DNA of 64,000 bases, taken from Clostridia bacterium (GTDB lineage: Bacteria; Bacillota; Clostridia; Lachnospirales; Lachnospiraceae). The translations under genes were made by a program, and so were the position numbers. The notes beneath the pieces are model-generated. The model made no database searches. It was not told where the DNA came from and worked only from the letters and a program-made list of their open reading frames with translations. How positions within the stretch are numbered: the first letter of the stretch is position 1; the number at the start of each line of letters is the position of its first letter. This document shows, piece by piece, positions 44,080 through 52,818 of this stretch. The stretch spans positions 1-64,000 of the forward strand of contig CAJTFD010000005.1 of the NCBI GenBank assembly GCA_910575625.1. Reading direction: 5' to 3'.

Positions 44080-45012
44080 ATGGCAGCAAATGTTGAGAGC
44101 ATGTTCTACACAAGGGAGACACCGTGGCATGGATTGGGGACAAAGGTCATGGGGGCGCCAGGTTCAAGAGAGGCATTGACCTTAGCAGGATTGGACTGGA
44201 AAGTGATCCAGGAACCCATCTATACAGGGGCAGGGGAACCCGTAGAAGGGTACAAGGCAAATATAAGGGACACTGACCGGAGGGCATTAGGTGTGGTCAC
44301 AGACAGATATAAGGTCGTCCAGAACCATGAAGCCTTTGCATTTACAGACAGCCTTCTAAAAGAAGGCGTCCGTTATGAGACAGCTGGTAGCCTGCAAGGG
44401 GGAAGGCGGATATGGCTGTTGGCCCATATGCCCCACGAATATATGATATCTGGTGAGCGGTTCAGCCCCTATCTCCTGTTTTCCAGCACCCACGATGGTT
44501 CCGGTGCGGTCAAGGTGGCCCTGACACCCATCCGTGTGGTCTGCCAGAACACATTGAACCTGGCACTCTCCACCGCGAAACGTTCCTGGTCCATGATGCA
44601 CACTGGGAACATCAAGGGGAAGATACAAGAGGCGAGGGAGACGCTGCTCATGGCGGATGATTATATGGACAAGCTCGGACAGGAATTTGAAGCTCTACGG
44701 AAGAAGAAGCTCACAGACAAGGAAGTGATGGACTACATCGAGATACTCCTCCCCACAGAAGACAATCCCACTCCACAGCAAGTGAAGAACATGAAAAAAC
44801 TGCAGGAAGACATGGCGCACCGTTACTTCGATGCACCTGACCTACAGGATGTAGGGCAGAATGCCTATAGGTTCATCAATGCAGTATCAGATTTTGCCAC
44901 ACATTCCAAGCCTTTACGTAAGACAGCCAACTATAAAGAGAACCTATTTTCAAAGACAGTTGACGGTAACCCGTTGATAGACAGAGCTTATCAGATGATG
45001 TGTGCAGCATGA
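44080..45012 (+). CDS. DUF932 protein, second copy
   Basis: A 310-residue homologue of the protein at 17081-18013 with the same length, and the same M-A-A-N-V-E, W-H-G-L-G-T, V-V-T-D-R-Y-K-V-V-Q-N and S-T-H-D-G-S-G-A-V-K words, but many substitutions elsewhere. AAGGAGG is positioned ten bases before the ATG. It begins a compact operon: exonuclease 34 bases later, annealase, DUF5688 protein and a small gene. All frames of this copy are intact, in contrast to the element A copy. Confidence 0.85.
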   Translation: MAANVESMFYTRETPWHGLGTKVMGAPGSREALTLAGLDWKVIQEPIYTGAGEPVEGYKANIRDTDRRALGVVTDRYKVVQNHEAFAFTDSLLKEGVRYETAGSLQGGRRIWLLAHMPHEYMISGERFSPYLLFSSTHDGSGAVKVALTPIRVVCQNTLNLALSTAKRSWSMMHTGNIKGKIQEARETLLMADDYMDKLGQEFEALRKKKLTDKEVMDYIEILLPTEDNPTPQQVKNMKKLQEDMAHRYFDAPDLQDVGQNAYRFINAVSDFATHSKPLRKTANYKENLFSKTVDGNPLIDRAYQMMCAA

Positions 45013-45046
45013 CAACTATGCATAAAAGAAAGCGAGGACAAAGACG

Positions 45047-45976
45047 ATGAAGAGATTGGTATCAACTTTAAACCTCAGCCATGAGGACTGGCTGAGATAC
45101 AGGAAACTCGGTATCGGAGGTTCCGATGCAGGGGCGATATGCGGATCAAACCCGTATGTGACAGCCATGCAAGTCTACCATGATAAGACTTCGGATGCAG
45201 TAGATGATACTGATAATGAAGCGATGCGGCAAGGACGTGACTTGGAAGATTATGTAGCGCAGCGTTTCATGGGAGCCACCGGAAAAAAGGTCAGGAAAGC
45301 CAACGCTATCTTCTATAATGAAGGAAACCCATTCATGTTAGCCAATGTGGACCGCCTCATAGTCGGGGAAGATGCAGGATTAGAATGCAAGACCGCCAGT
45401 CCATACATGGCGGATAAATGGAAAGATGGGGACATACCCATGCACTACCAGATCCAGTGCCACCACTATATGGCTGTATGCAATACGAGCGCATGGTACA
45501 TAGCTGTACTCATCTATGGGAAAGAGTTCAAGTTCCACAAGATAGAGCGTGATGAGGACATCATCGCTGACCTGGTACAGATAGAAAAAACGTTCTGGGA
45601 AGGGAATGTCTTAGGGCATGTCCTCCCAGACCCAGACGGTTCCAAGACCGCAGATGCTGTGATAGCCAGTTACTTTAAAGATACAAGTCCGACACCCATC
45701 CTCCTGCCATCTTCATTTGATGGACGATTGGAACGCCGCCAAGACCTTATCTCTGCCATCGATGAGATGGAAAAGGAGAAAAAGCAGATCGAACAGGAAC
45801 TGAAACTCTATATGGGTGGGGCTGAGACTGCAGAGAATGAGCAGTTCAGAGTATCCTGGAAGCCAGTGGACAGCCGCCGGGTGGATGGGAACAAGTTAAA
45901 AGAAGAGCAGCCAGAGATATACGCCAAGTACCAGAAGACCATACACAGTCGGAGGTTCACCATAAATGCAGCATGA
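45047..45976 (+). CDS. YqaJ/lambda-type exonuclease, second copy
   Basis: A 309-residue protein collinear with the one at 15869-16798. Motifs: L-G-I-G-G-S-D-A-G-A at 21-30, V-D-R-L-I-V-G-E-D-A-G-L-E-C-K-T at 101-116 with the catalytic D, E and K, and Q-C-H-H-Y-M-A-V. The C-terminus K-L-K-E-E-Q-P-E-I-Y-A-K-Y is also shared. It would supply 3' single-stranded DNA for the annealing protein encoded next. GAGGAC serves as a modest RBS. Confidence 0.88.
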   Translation: MKRLVSTLNLSHEDWLRYRKLGIGGSDAGAICGSNPYVTAMQVYHDKTSDAVDDTDNEAMRQGRDLEDYVAQRFMGATGKKVRKANAIFYNEGNPFMLANVDRLIVGEDAGLECKTASPYMADKWKDGDIPMHYQIQCHHYMAVCNTSAWYIAVLIYGKEFKFHKIERDEDIIADLVQIEKTFWEGNVLGHVLPDPDGSKTADAVIASYFKDTSPTPILLPSSFDGRLERRQDLISAIDEMEKEKKQIEQELKLYMGGAETAENEQFRVSWKPVDSRRVDGNKLKEEQPEIYAKYQKTIHSRRFTINAA

Positions 45977-46105
45977 ACAGCATCATCACGATGGAAAAGA
46001 TCCAGGGGGAGGCTCATACCAGCCTCTCTCCTTCTGTTTTAAGAGATACATGAGGATACATAGCCACCCGGACCTTTTTATGGCCATCCAGGAGGAGGTT
46101 GGACG

Positions 46106-46924
46106 ATGCAGCGTACAACAGATATAAAGGAAGAACTTTCAAAAAGAGCAGGCCGCAAGAAGGAAGGGCCAGCTAGACCAGACCAGCCTTCTTCCAGAGA
46201 TACAGGGTTGCGGGAAGATGGAGCTATCCGTTTATTGCGTGCGGATGAGATAGAGTGCCGGGTATCCACCATCAACGTATACGGATTGAGGCTCTTATTA
46301 TACAAAGATGCAAGGGTCGACCAGAAGATCTTGGATGAGATGTTCACACCCTTCGGATGGCAGAGGACACACCAGGAGATCGACGGAAAACTCTACTGTA
46401 CTGTGTCTGTTTGGGATGATACCAGACAGCAATGGATCAGCAAACAGGATGTTGGGACTGCCAGTTATTCAGATAAAGAAAAAGGCCAAGCCTCGGATTC
46501 TTTTAAGAGGGCCTGCTTCAACTGGGGTATCGGGAGGGAACTCTATACTGCACCGGATATATGGGTCCCCGCATCACGTGTCCATATCAGAGAGAACAAA
46601 GATAAAAAGGGACATTACACTACATCAGACCATTTTTCCGTGCAGTCCATCGCCTATAATGAGCGAAAAGAAGTATCTGCACTTGTAGTGATAGATCAGG
46701 ATGGGAAGACAGTATTCCAGATGGGGCAGGGACAGAGAGCGACGCAGCCAGAAAACACAGACCCCTATCTGGGACTCCTGCATCATGAGCTGGAACGCAC
46801 AGGGATATCACTGGGGTCGGTACTGGAACGTTTCGGCATACAGGATGAGAGCCAGATGACACCAGATATCTACAGCAAGGCATTGAACGGATTGATGAAG
46901 ACTAAGACAAAGGGCGCAGCCTAA
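46106..46924 (+). CDS. Rad52-like single-strand annealing protein, second copy (intact)
   Basis: AGGAGG is placed eight bases before the ATG. The 272-residue product has a variable N-terminus (about 40 residues, charged), then R-L-L-R-A-D-E-I-E-C-R-V, K-D-A-R-V-D-Q-K-I-L-D-E, K-Q-D-V-G-T-A-S-Y and Q-A-S-D-S-F-K-R-A-C-F-N-W-G-I-G-R-E-L-Y. The C-terminal helix pair (L-H-H-E-L-E-R-T-G-I-S-L, then S-K-A-L-N-G-L-M-K-T-K) is complete. Compared with the element A copy it lacks the frameshift. It acts after the exonuclease to anneal homologous strands. Confidence 0.8.
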   Translation: MQRTTDIKEELSKRAGRKKEGPARPDQPSSRDTGLREDGAIRLLRADEIECRVSTINVYGLRLLLYKDARVDQKILDEMFTPFGWQRTHQEIDGKLYCTVSVWDDTRQQWISKQDVGTASYSDKEKGQASDSFKRACFNWGIGRELYTAPDIWVPASRVHIRENKDKKGHYTTSDHFSVQSIAYNERKEVSALVVIDQDGKTVFQMGQGQRATQPENTDPYLGLLHHELERTGISLGSVLERFGIQDESQMTPDIYSKALNGLMKTKTKGAA

Positions 46925-46958
46925 AGGCAGCTACAGGAAACAAAAAAAGGAGACAGAC

Positions 46959-47639
46959 ATGGAGCATCATATGATAAACACAAACACACACATATACTCA
47001 TCAGGGAAGACCAGAAATATCATAGACCTGGGATGGGACGGACTTAAAGACTACATATTCCCATGCCTCACATCCCCAGAGGGTATCTTTCAGGTAAAAG
47101 GGGAACTTGTGTACAGCAATTTCCTTGACCTGCGCATCCATTACTATATCCGCGCTGAGAGTGAGGATGGGGAGATGATCATGATCATCTGGATAGACCA
47201 GACGCTCTTGACAGAGTGGGATATCGACCTGCAGACATTGGAGACACAATCGGTAAAGAACTTGATAAAGGACAGGTACACCATCCATCCTATAGATGAT
47301 ATCCTCAACAGATCCCTTGATGGGGACATCGTGCCGGGCATCCCATCGGGATGCCCCCTATATGTGTTGACAAACCAGAGAGCTTTCTTCGGTGCGGCAG
47401 GCATACTGGATAAAGGTATAGTCTCTGCATTTGCAGATAAGGTCGGACATGACCTGTTCATCCTCCCATCGAGCAGACATGAAGTGCTCTTCTGTCCTGA
47501 TATCGGGGCGGTGACAGCAGGAGAACTGGATGGGATAGTAAGAGAGGTCAACAATAACGCGGTAGAACCATGTGACAGGCTATCAGACCATGTATACTAT
47601 TATGATCGGGTAATGGATGAGATCCTGATGGGGAAATAG
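46959..47639 (+). CDS. DUF5688-related protein, short version (226 aa)
   Basis: AAAAGGAGACAG precedes the start. The C-terminal part is like that of the protein at 14054-14962: C-P-L-Y-V-L-T-N-Q-R-A-F-F-G-A, K-V-G-H-D-L-F-I-L-P-S-S-R-H-E-V-L and D-H-V-Y-Y-Y-D-R. The N-terminal 75 residues of the longer relative are replaced by a shorter beta-rich segment. It has the same position behind the annealase gene in both modules, which supports a role linked to recombination or its control. Confidence 0.7.
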   Translation: MEHHMINTNTHIYSSGKTRNIIDLGWDGLKDYIFPCLTSPEGIFQVKGELVYSNFLDLRIHYYIRAESEDGEMIMIIWIDQTLLTEWDIDLQTLETQSVKNLIKDRYTIHPIDDILNRSLDGDIVPGIPSGCPLYVLTNQRAFFGAAGILDKGIVSAFADKVGHDLFILPSSRHEVLFCPDIGAVTAGELDGIVREVNNNAVEPCDRLSDHVYYYDRVMDEILMGK

Positions 47640-47653
47640 GAGAGGATGTTGCT

Positions 47654-47842
47654 ATGGGAGAAAAAGAGATAAAACTTTCAGTAAATGATAAACTTGGGAT
47701 CGTGGCCGCATTATTAAAAACAGCAAATATAGCTATCGGGAACCTCGAATGCTTCGGACCGGATGGACAGGGTATAGCTATTACATTAGACATCGCACAT
47801 GAAAGACTTGATGAATGCCGTAGATCGTTAAACGCTTTGTAG
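47654..47842 (+). CDS. Small hypothetical protein (62 aa)
   Basis: The GGAGAGGA before the ATG and the tight 14-base spacing to the DUF5688 gene make it the last gene of the recombination operon. The protein has two helices (K-L-G-I-V-A-A-L-L-K-T-A-N-I-A-I and L-D-I-A-H-E-R-L-D-E-C-R) joined by a short loop. It resembles generic accessory proteins of four-helix or dimerising type, but no family is recognised. No counterpart was noted in the element A module. Confidence 0.65.
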   Translation: MGEKEIKLSVNDKLGIVAALLKTANIAIGNLECFGPDGQGIAITLDIAHERLDECRRSLNAL

Positions 47843-47875
47843 AAGACCAAGATCGTGAAAGATGATCATCAGAGT

Positions 47876-48009
47876 GTCCCAGATAAAAAAATTTTTGATC
47901 TTTCAGTCCAAAATAGGCACAATTTTGATGTCCCGAAATAAAAATTTTTTAAACTGGGACATTTTTATGATCCAAAATAGTTGATGTACTCCTCGAATCA
48001 CGGTATAAT
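47876..48009 (+). promoter_or_regulatory. Inverted-repeat operator region and promoter of the 48040 gene
   Basis: GTCCCAG (47876-47882) and CTGGGAC (47955-47961) bracket an AT-rich core with AAAAAATTTTT blocks and two TCCAAAATAG copies. TTGATG (47982-47987) and TATAAT (48004-48009) with 16 bases between form a promoter about 30 bases before the start. Confidence 0.6.
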
Positions 48010-48039
48010 CATATAAAAACTAAGGAGGGAGCATTGCAC

Positions 48040-49254
48040 ATGAAACGATATTGTGTTGGACATATATACGAGAAAAAAGACTTCTGCTCACTAGAAACAA
48101 GAGGATATTACGACATAAATTATAATAATCTTATGGAGAGATTGCTCCTTCAAACGGAACAAGAGACAACGAATACTGTTTCAGGGTTTGCCAATACAAG
48201 AAATGAAGATCTTTATTCTTTAAAAGATTTTTTTGGACCAACACAAAAAGAATATGACGGAACTGCCTTATTTGAACATATTTCTTTCTCTATCGGATGT
48301 AAAATGGACATCCTAAATGAGTTATATCTATTAATGATAGCAGCAAGTGATGAGGAAGAACTTCTTTTTCTGAAAACACCTTTAGGATTAAATGTAACGT
48401 CCAAATCTAACGAGGAAGAATTATCCACAAAAGACATACTTGAGGAACTGAACGAGAGCATGCGGATCACTATACATAATAAGCTCAGTAAAAACGCAAA
48501 TTTAGACCATTTGATTTTTGATATAAAAGATTTGAAAAAAGCAAAAAACACAAAGATCCATCCTTTCGGAAAAAATGTCAAAAGATTGTGGCTATACTCA
48601 AAAAATTTCAGAAAAATTTTCGCTACACCCCAAACCAGATTTGACAAATATGGAATGAAAGAAATAAGATGTATTTTGTATGATAATGGATCTGGATATA
48701 TAAAATATGGCCTTGATGACTGTATTATTTTAGAAAAACTTTTGGGGATTGACACGAGGTTGCATTTTGATCTTTATATCTTAAATCAATTGGAAGATCC
48801 TACGCATGTCGGCCCAAAATCATTAACAGATACATTATACCCTGCTTTAGAACCATTGATAGATATATTAATGGAATGTGAAGGGCTTTACAGTAGACGA
48901 CTATTTATGCAAGATCTTGGATATCATCTCTCAGAGCTGAAAACCCACACGCTCCATCATAAACTCCAATGGATTGAAAAGTATGTAGAGAAATTGGAAA
49001 AAGCTATCAGATTATTTAATAAAAATTACGACAAAACAATAAAAACATACATGGAAAACTATACAAAACTATATACATATGAAAAAGCAAAAAAAATGAT
49101 TGCATATGAAATACGAATGCTTTCATATTATTCGCTGCCTTTCTTATCACAGTCCTCTGACTATCAGAACATAATAAAAAAAGAAGTCTATAAATATATC
49201 ACTGAATCCTTGTTCCGAGCAAAAAAAGCAAAGATCAAATATCCCAAATTTTAG
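48040..49254 (+). CDS. Unknown protein (404 aa), probably longer before a frameshift
   Basis: AAGGAGGG lies ten bases before the ATG at 48040. The protein is lysine-rich and mostly helical (E-E-E-L-S-T-K-D-I-L-E-E-L, V-E-K-L-E-K-A-I-R-L-F-N-K-N-Y), with no known domain. Near its end is A7 (49221-49227); adding one A continues the frame as Q-I-L-E-N-W-D-N-V-G-N-R-M-H-L-W and about 60 more residues, to TAA at 49440-49442. The natural protein may therefore end there. It stands alone behind a regulated promoter, between the recombination operon and the ATPase pair. Confidence 0.7.
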   Translation: MKRYCVGHIYEKKDFCSLETRGYYDINYNNLMERLLLQTEQETTNTVSGFANTRNEDLYSLKDFFGPTQKEYDGTALFEHISFSIGCKMDILNELYLLMIAASDEEELLFLKTPLGLNVTSKSNEEELSTKDILEELNESMRITIHNKLSKNANLDHLIFDIKDLKKAKNTKIHPFGKNVKRLWLYSKNFRKIFATPQTRFDKYGMKEIRCILYDNGSGYIKYGLDDCIILEKLLGIDTRLHFDLYILNQLEDPTHVGPKSLTDTLYPALEPLIDILMECEGLYSRRLFMQDLGYHLSELKTHTLHHKLQWIEKYVEKLEKAIRLFNKNYDKTIKTYMENYTKLYTYEKAKKMIAYEIRMLSYYSLPFLSQSSDYQNIIKKEVYKYITESLFRAKKAKIKYPKF

Positions 49255-49578
49255 AGAACTGGGATAATGTAGGAAATAGAATGCATTTATGGTGTGAAAA
49301 TGAATTCTATTATAAAGGTAGCTCATATGATACATTCGAGCCAGAAGAATTATCAAACAGGATCCAAAGCCGTATCATAGAAAAAAGCCATAAAAGATAT
49401 AATAGTAAAACAAAGAGTGGGTCTGAAAAAGTATGTCCTTAAATCCTCCACAGATTCTAATGACCGACCTTGTAGTTTGATACAAGAGAGCAGACAATAA
49501 GAGATCAAATACCCCTTTGATAGAATCAGCTACAAGCAACTCAGCAAATCTACACATATTATATGACACTTTCAAAAT

Positions 49579-49616
49579 AAGGGGTGGATACTGGATTTAT
49601 CCAGTATCCACCCCTT
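49579..49616 (+). other. Perfect 18-base-arm hairpin
   Basis: AAGGGGTGGATACTGGAT is followed by TT and its exact complement. No T-run follows on the plus strand; on the minus strand ATTTTG follows. It may be a bidirectional terminator between the 48040 gene and the ATPase operon, or a palindromic site for a DNA-processing enzyme. The rest of 49443-49747 holds no gene. Confidence 0.7.
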
Positions 49617-49747
49617 GTCTTATTGGGATAAAATCGATTGCTAAATAAATCATAAATATCCTCGACGCTTGGTGCACAGATCGCTATAATCGCATTGTAA
49701 TCGGCCGACAAACTAATATCAAATCAGACAGACGGAGGATCATGACC

Positions 49748-51533
49748 ATGGAAAAACCGTTATATACCGGCGGGCACGAGCAAGCGCATCTATATCAAAA
49801 TCAGCAGATCTTAAACCATGTCCAAGCCATCGATATGGGTATACAACAAAACAATTTTACATTGCATGAATATGCGGATGCGGTGAATAAAAAGCTCCAG
49901 GACCTTGAAAAAAGTAAAAAACGGAACCTCGAAAATGTTTTTATCACTACACAAGGTAGCGGTGGTATATTTTTGCTATCTTCGTATGATAACGGTGATA
50001 TCGAAGGAGAACCCCTCACCTCAAGTGTCGTGGGAAACTGGGAGATATACCGCTTAAAATTTACAAAAACTGAACAAAAAAAAAGCGAAGTTTGCAATCG
50101 TTTTCCCAATCAATAATGTATATGTGATCGGGGACCTGAATAAAAATTCAAAAAGTGGATTATACGATTATTTTATAAAGGCGCAGATTGTTTTTAATCC
50201 ACAGATTGATGATAAAAAAATCAAAAAAGCATTATATGCAACCTTTGCTCCGCTCATCGAAAATTGTGAAAATACAATGGAAATCCCAGAATTGGCGGGA
50301 TGGTATGGGGATAAATTTGTCCATTCGACTAACTTTCCATTTGCTCAGCGAAATGGATTCCCCAATCTACCTGTACTGGATAAAAAATTTCCAAATCCGC
50401 CCGAAAGCAAAATTTTATCACGCGAATACTTTCAATTGATCCGCAAGATCAGACGCTGGCAGGATCGTGTGATACTGATGGAGCTACCCATTATCGGAAT
50501 GCTTGCAAGTTTATTCGCACGAGAAGGTTTGAAGATTCCTTTTTTCATTAATTTTGTATTCTGCGAAAATGTTGGTTATGATATTTTACCTCGATTTGTT
50601 CAGATATTCAACCGTGACACCGTTCAGGTAATACGTGCAGATGCAAATGAAAAATCTCTAAGCAAGGAATTATCACAGATAAATGATGAAATTTTGATCC
50701 TTGATGCCTTCAAACATAATCAGGGATCATATAGGAGCAAAAAAATTGAAAATAATTGTCGGAAGATCATCAGTAAGATCATCGATAATTCAAGCGCGTA
50801 TGGCATACAGAGGAGGATCCACACGACATTGATGGTCTTGAGTGATCATGCTATTTATGGAGGAAGAACGTTAAATATTTTTATTAAGAAAACTTTTTTT
50901 AAAGATACTGATGAAATCGAAGATTTATTGCACAAAAAAGTGGTTGAAGACTTTATCGGAAAATTTATCATTTATGCCCAAAATAATTTTGAAGCTATAA
51001 AAAATATCATTAATGATCATAAAAAAGATATGTCCGATGCGAGAGTAAAAGTTTTAGAAACCGGATTTGAAATTTTACAGAGATTTTGTGATTCAGAAGG
51101 GTACAATGTGACTGCTGAAAGAATGTTGCCTTCGAAAATAGATTTTATCACGTTTTTCGATGAGCTGCTCGATCTGGATGATGCAATAGAACTTTTCATC
51201 GGGATTGTCCGAAAACAAATGTCCAATTTTTTGATATACGAAAAACACGATCCAAATGCAAAAAATATCTATGCGTGTTTTTACAACGATGAGCATCTCT
51301 GGATCCCCCCGGTAACCTTAGATATCATGCTTCATAATAGCGGATATGCTTTGGAAAAATCCGCAATATTATCCGAATTAAAAATATCAGGCAATCTGAA
51401 AACCGACACCGAAGGACTCACTCGAAAATTACAAGTGAACGGAAAACGCCAGGAATTTTATCAATTCAAAAAAGAATTTTTCAATGTGATTGGGATGGCC
51501 GATATTACAAACCTGGGAAAGGAAGAAATATAA
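49748..51533 (+). pseudogene. DUF927/AAA-like protein with degenerate P-loop, frameshifted at A9
   Basis: The ATG at 49748 has CGGAGG nine bases upstream. The first frame ends at 50116, and the second continues from A9 (50076-50084); joined they give one protein of about 594 residues (F-A-I-V-F-P-I-N-N-V-Y-V-I-G-D at the junction). The middle (I-I-G-M-L-A-S-L-F-A-R-E, then I-N-D-E-I-L-I-L-D-A-F-K, and M-V-L-S-D-H-A-I-Y-G-G-R-T-L-N) resembles the layout of DUF927-type ATPases of mobile elements, but the Walker A position reads F-F-I-N-F-V-F-C-E-N-V without G-K-S/T. The C-terminus may be a winged helix. The next gene starts two bases after the stop. Confidence 0.6.
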
Positions 51534-51534
51534 A

Positions 51535-52569
51535 ATGTTGAAAGATCAGGAAGGAAATACTATAAATTTATCAGAAAATCCGAATGGTCATTTGCTTGTC
51601 TTAGGTCGTTCCGGGGCAGGAAAAACATATTTTTCCTGCCGCAAAATTGAAGCTGAAATAGAAAAAGGAAAAAAACTTTATATTTTTGATTTTTCAAGCA
51701 GTTATTCCCTGAGCGAACTAGAAAAAAATGGATTTAGGTATACAGATAGCGCACAGATTTTAAATCCATTAGACGAACCTATTAACTGGATCTTTTCAGG
51801 AAAGGACGTTAAAAAAAATCTATCCGATGCGCTATTGCGGGGATTAGGGATCCGAAGCTATTATCAAAAAAAGTTGTTATTAAAAGCGACAAATGAGCTG
51901 TTTTGTAATGATGATCGTTTCTCAATCCCTCAATTGATCAAACAATTGAACAGATTGCGCTATGTAGAAGATGATCCAGAAAGCAAAAAAAACGTACTCC
52001 ATTTACTCAATCGCTTGGATCCATATAGCGAAATAAAAGAGATCACTATCTCTACAAAAAAACAAGAAGAAAGTGGCGGAAACTTAATGATCGTTCAATT
52101 ATCCGACTACCCAGAAATCCAAAGAAGATTCCTAACGGAATTCCTCGCAGAGTTGTTTTGGGCAGAGACACGATATGGCGAAAAAAGAGCGGATATCATC
52201 TTATTTGACGAATTTCAGAATATGAATATCAGACGCGGGAATGCCTTATCATCGCTGCTCCGTGAGGGAAGAAAATTCGGTCTATCGGTGTATTTATGTA
52301 CACAATTTATGGGGAACTATGATAAAGAAGCGGTAGATACACTAACACAAGCAGGCAATCTGACGTTTTTCAAACCCACAGAAAGCGAAATAAATCTCGC
52401 CTCAAGATTGATTGATCCGAACCATCCTAAAAGCTGGAAGCCTATCTTGAACAAATTACGGACTGGAGAAGCTATCATCAAAGGCTCATACACCTTGAAT
52501 GACAACAAAAAAGAAATTTCAACACCAATTTTGTGCAAAATACAGGAGGTTAAAAAAAATGAAATATGA
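51535..52569 (+). CDS. HerA/FtsK-type ATPase (344 aa)
   Basis: Walker A L-G-R-S-G-A-G-K-T at 23-31, and Walker B A-D-I-I-L-F-D-E-F-Q-N-M near 219-230, then R-E-G-R-K-F-G-L-S-V-Y-L-C-T-Q: the hallmark order of HerA/VirB4/TraG-like DNA-pumping ATPases. It lacks membrane segments, so it is unlike a conjugative coupling protein. It lies in one operon with the degenerate ATPase-like gene upstream and overlaps the excisionase start by 11 bases. The tie to xis-int suggests a DNA transfer, partition or defence task of element B. Confidence 0.8.
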   Translation: MLKDQEGNTINLSENPNGHLLVLGRSGAGKTYFSCRKIEAEIEKGKKLYIFDFSSSYSLSELEKNGFRYTDSAQILNPLDEPINWIFSGKDVKKNLSDALLRGLGIRSYYQKKLLLKATNELFCNDDRFSIPQLIKQLNRLRYVEDDPESKKNVLHLLNRLDPYSEIKEITISTKKQEESGGNLMIVQLSDYPEIQRRFLTEFLAELFWAETRYGEKRADIILFDEFQNMNIRRGNALSSLLREGRKFGLSVYLCTQFMGNYDKEAVDTLTQAGNLTFFKPTESEINLASRLIDPNHPKSWKPILNKLRTGEAIIKGSYTLNDNKKEISTPILCKIQEVKKNEI

Positions 52570-52756
52570 GATTCCCATCTGGCAAAAGGCATTTCTGACA
52601 TTAGAAGAAGCAGCGGCATATACAGGAATTGGAATACAAAAATTACGGGATCTGAGTTCCGATGATCACTGCGACTTTGTGCTTTGGAATGGAGCCAAAA
52701 GAATGTTTAAACGTAAAAAGTTAGTGGACTTTTTAGAAAGATCTTTTTCCATATAA
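52559..52756 (+). CDS. xis: Tn916-type excisionase
   Basis: A 65-residue protein: I-P-I-W-Q-K-A-F-L-T-L-E-E-A-A-A-Y-T-G-I at 5-24, L-R-D-L-S and F-V-L-W-N-G-A-K-R-M-F-K-R, the usual winged helix of the Tn916 Xis family. ACAGGAGG stands a few bases before the ATG inside the end of the ATPase gene. With the integrase at 52819 it forms the excision unit of element B. The related protein at 23096 has the same core behind a charged extension. Confidence 0.9.
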   Translation: MKYEIPIWQKAFLTLEEAAAYTGIGIQKLRDLSSDDHCDFVLWNGAKRMFKRKKLVDFLERSFSI

Positions 52757-52765
52757 ACTAAATAC

Positions 52766-52794
52766 AGGGCTGTGCATATTTACATAGCCCTTTT
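52766..52794 (+). terminator. Terminator between xis and int
   Basis: AGGGCTGTG and CATAGCCCT pair with one wobble, followed by TTTT. It would make int expression depend on partial read-through or its own promoter. Confidence 0.65.
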
Positions 52795-52818
52795 AAACAT
52801 TTGATCGGAGGATAAAAA

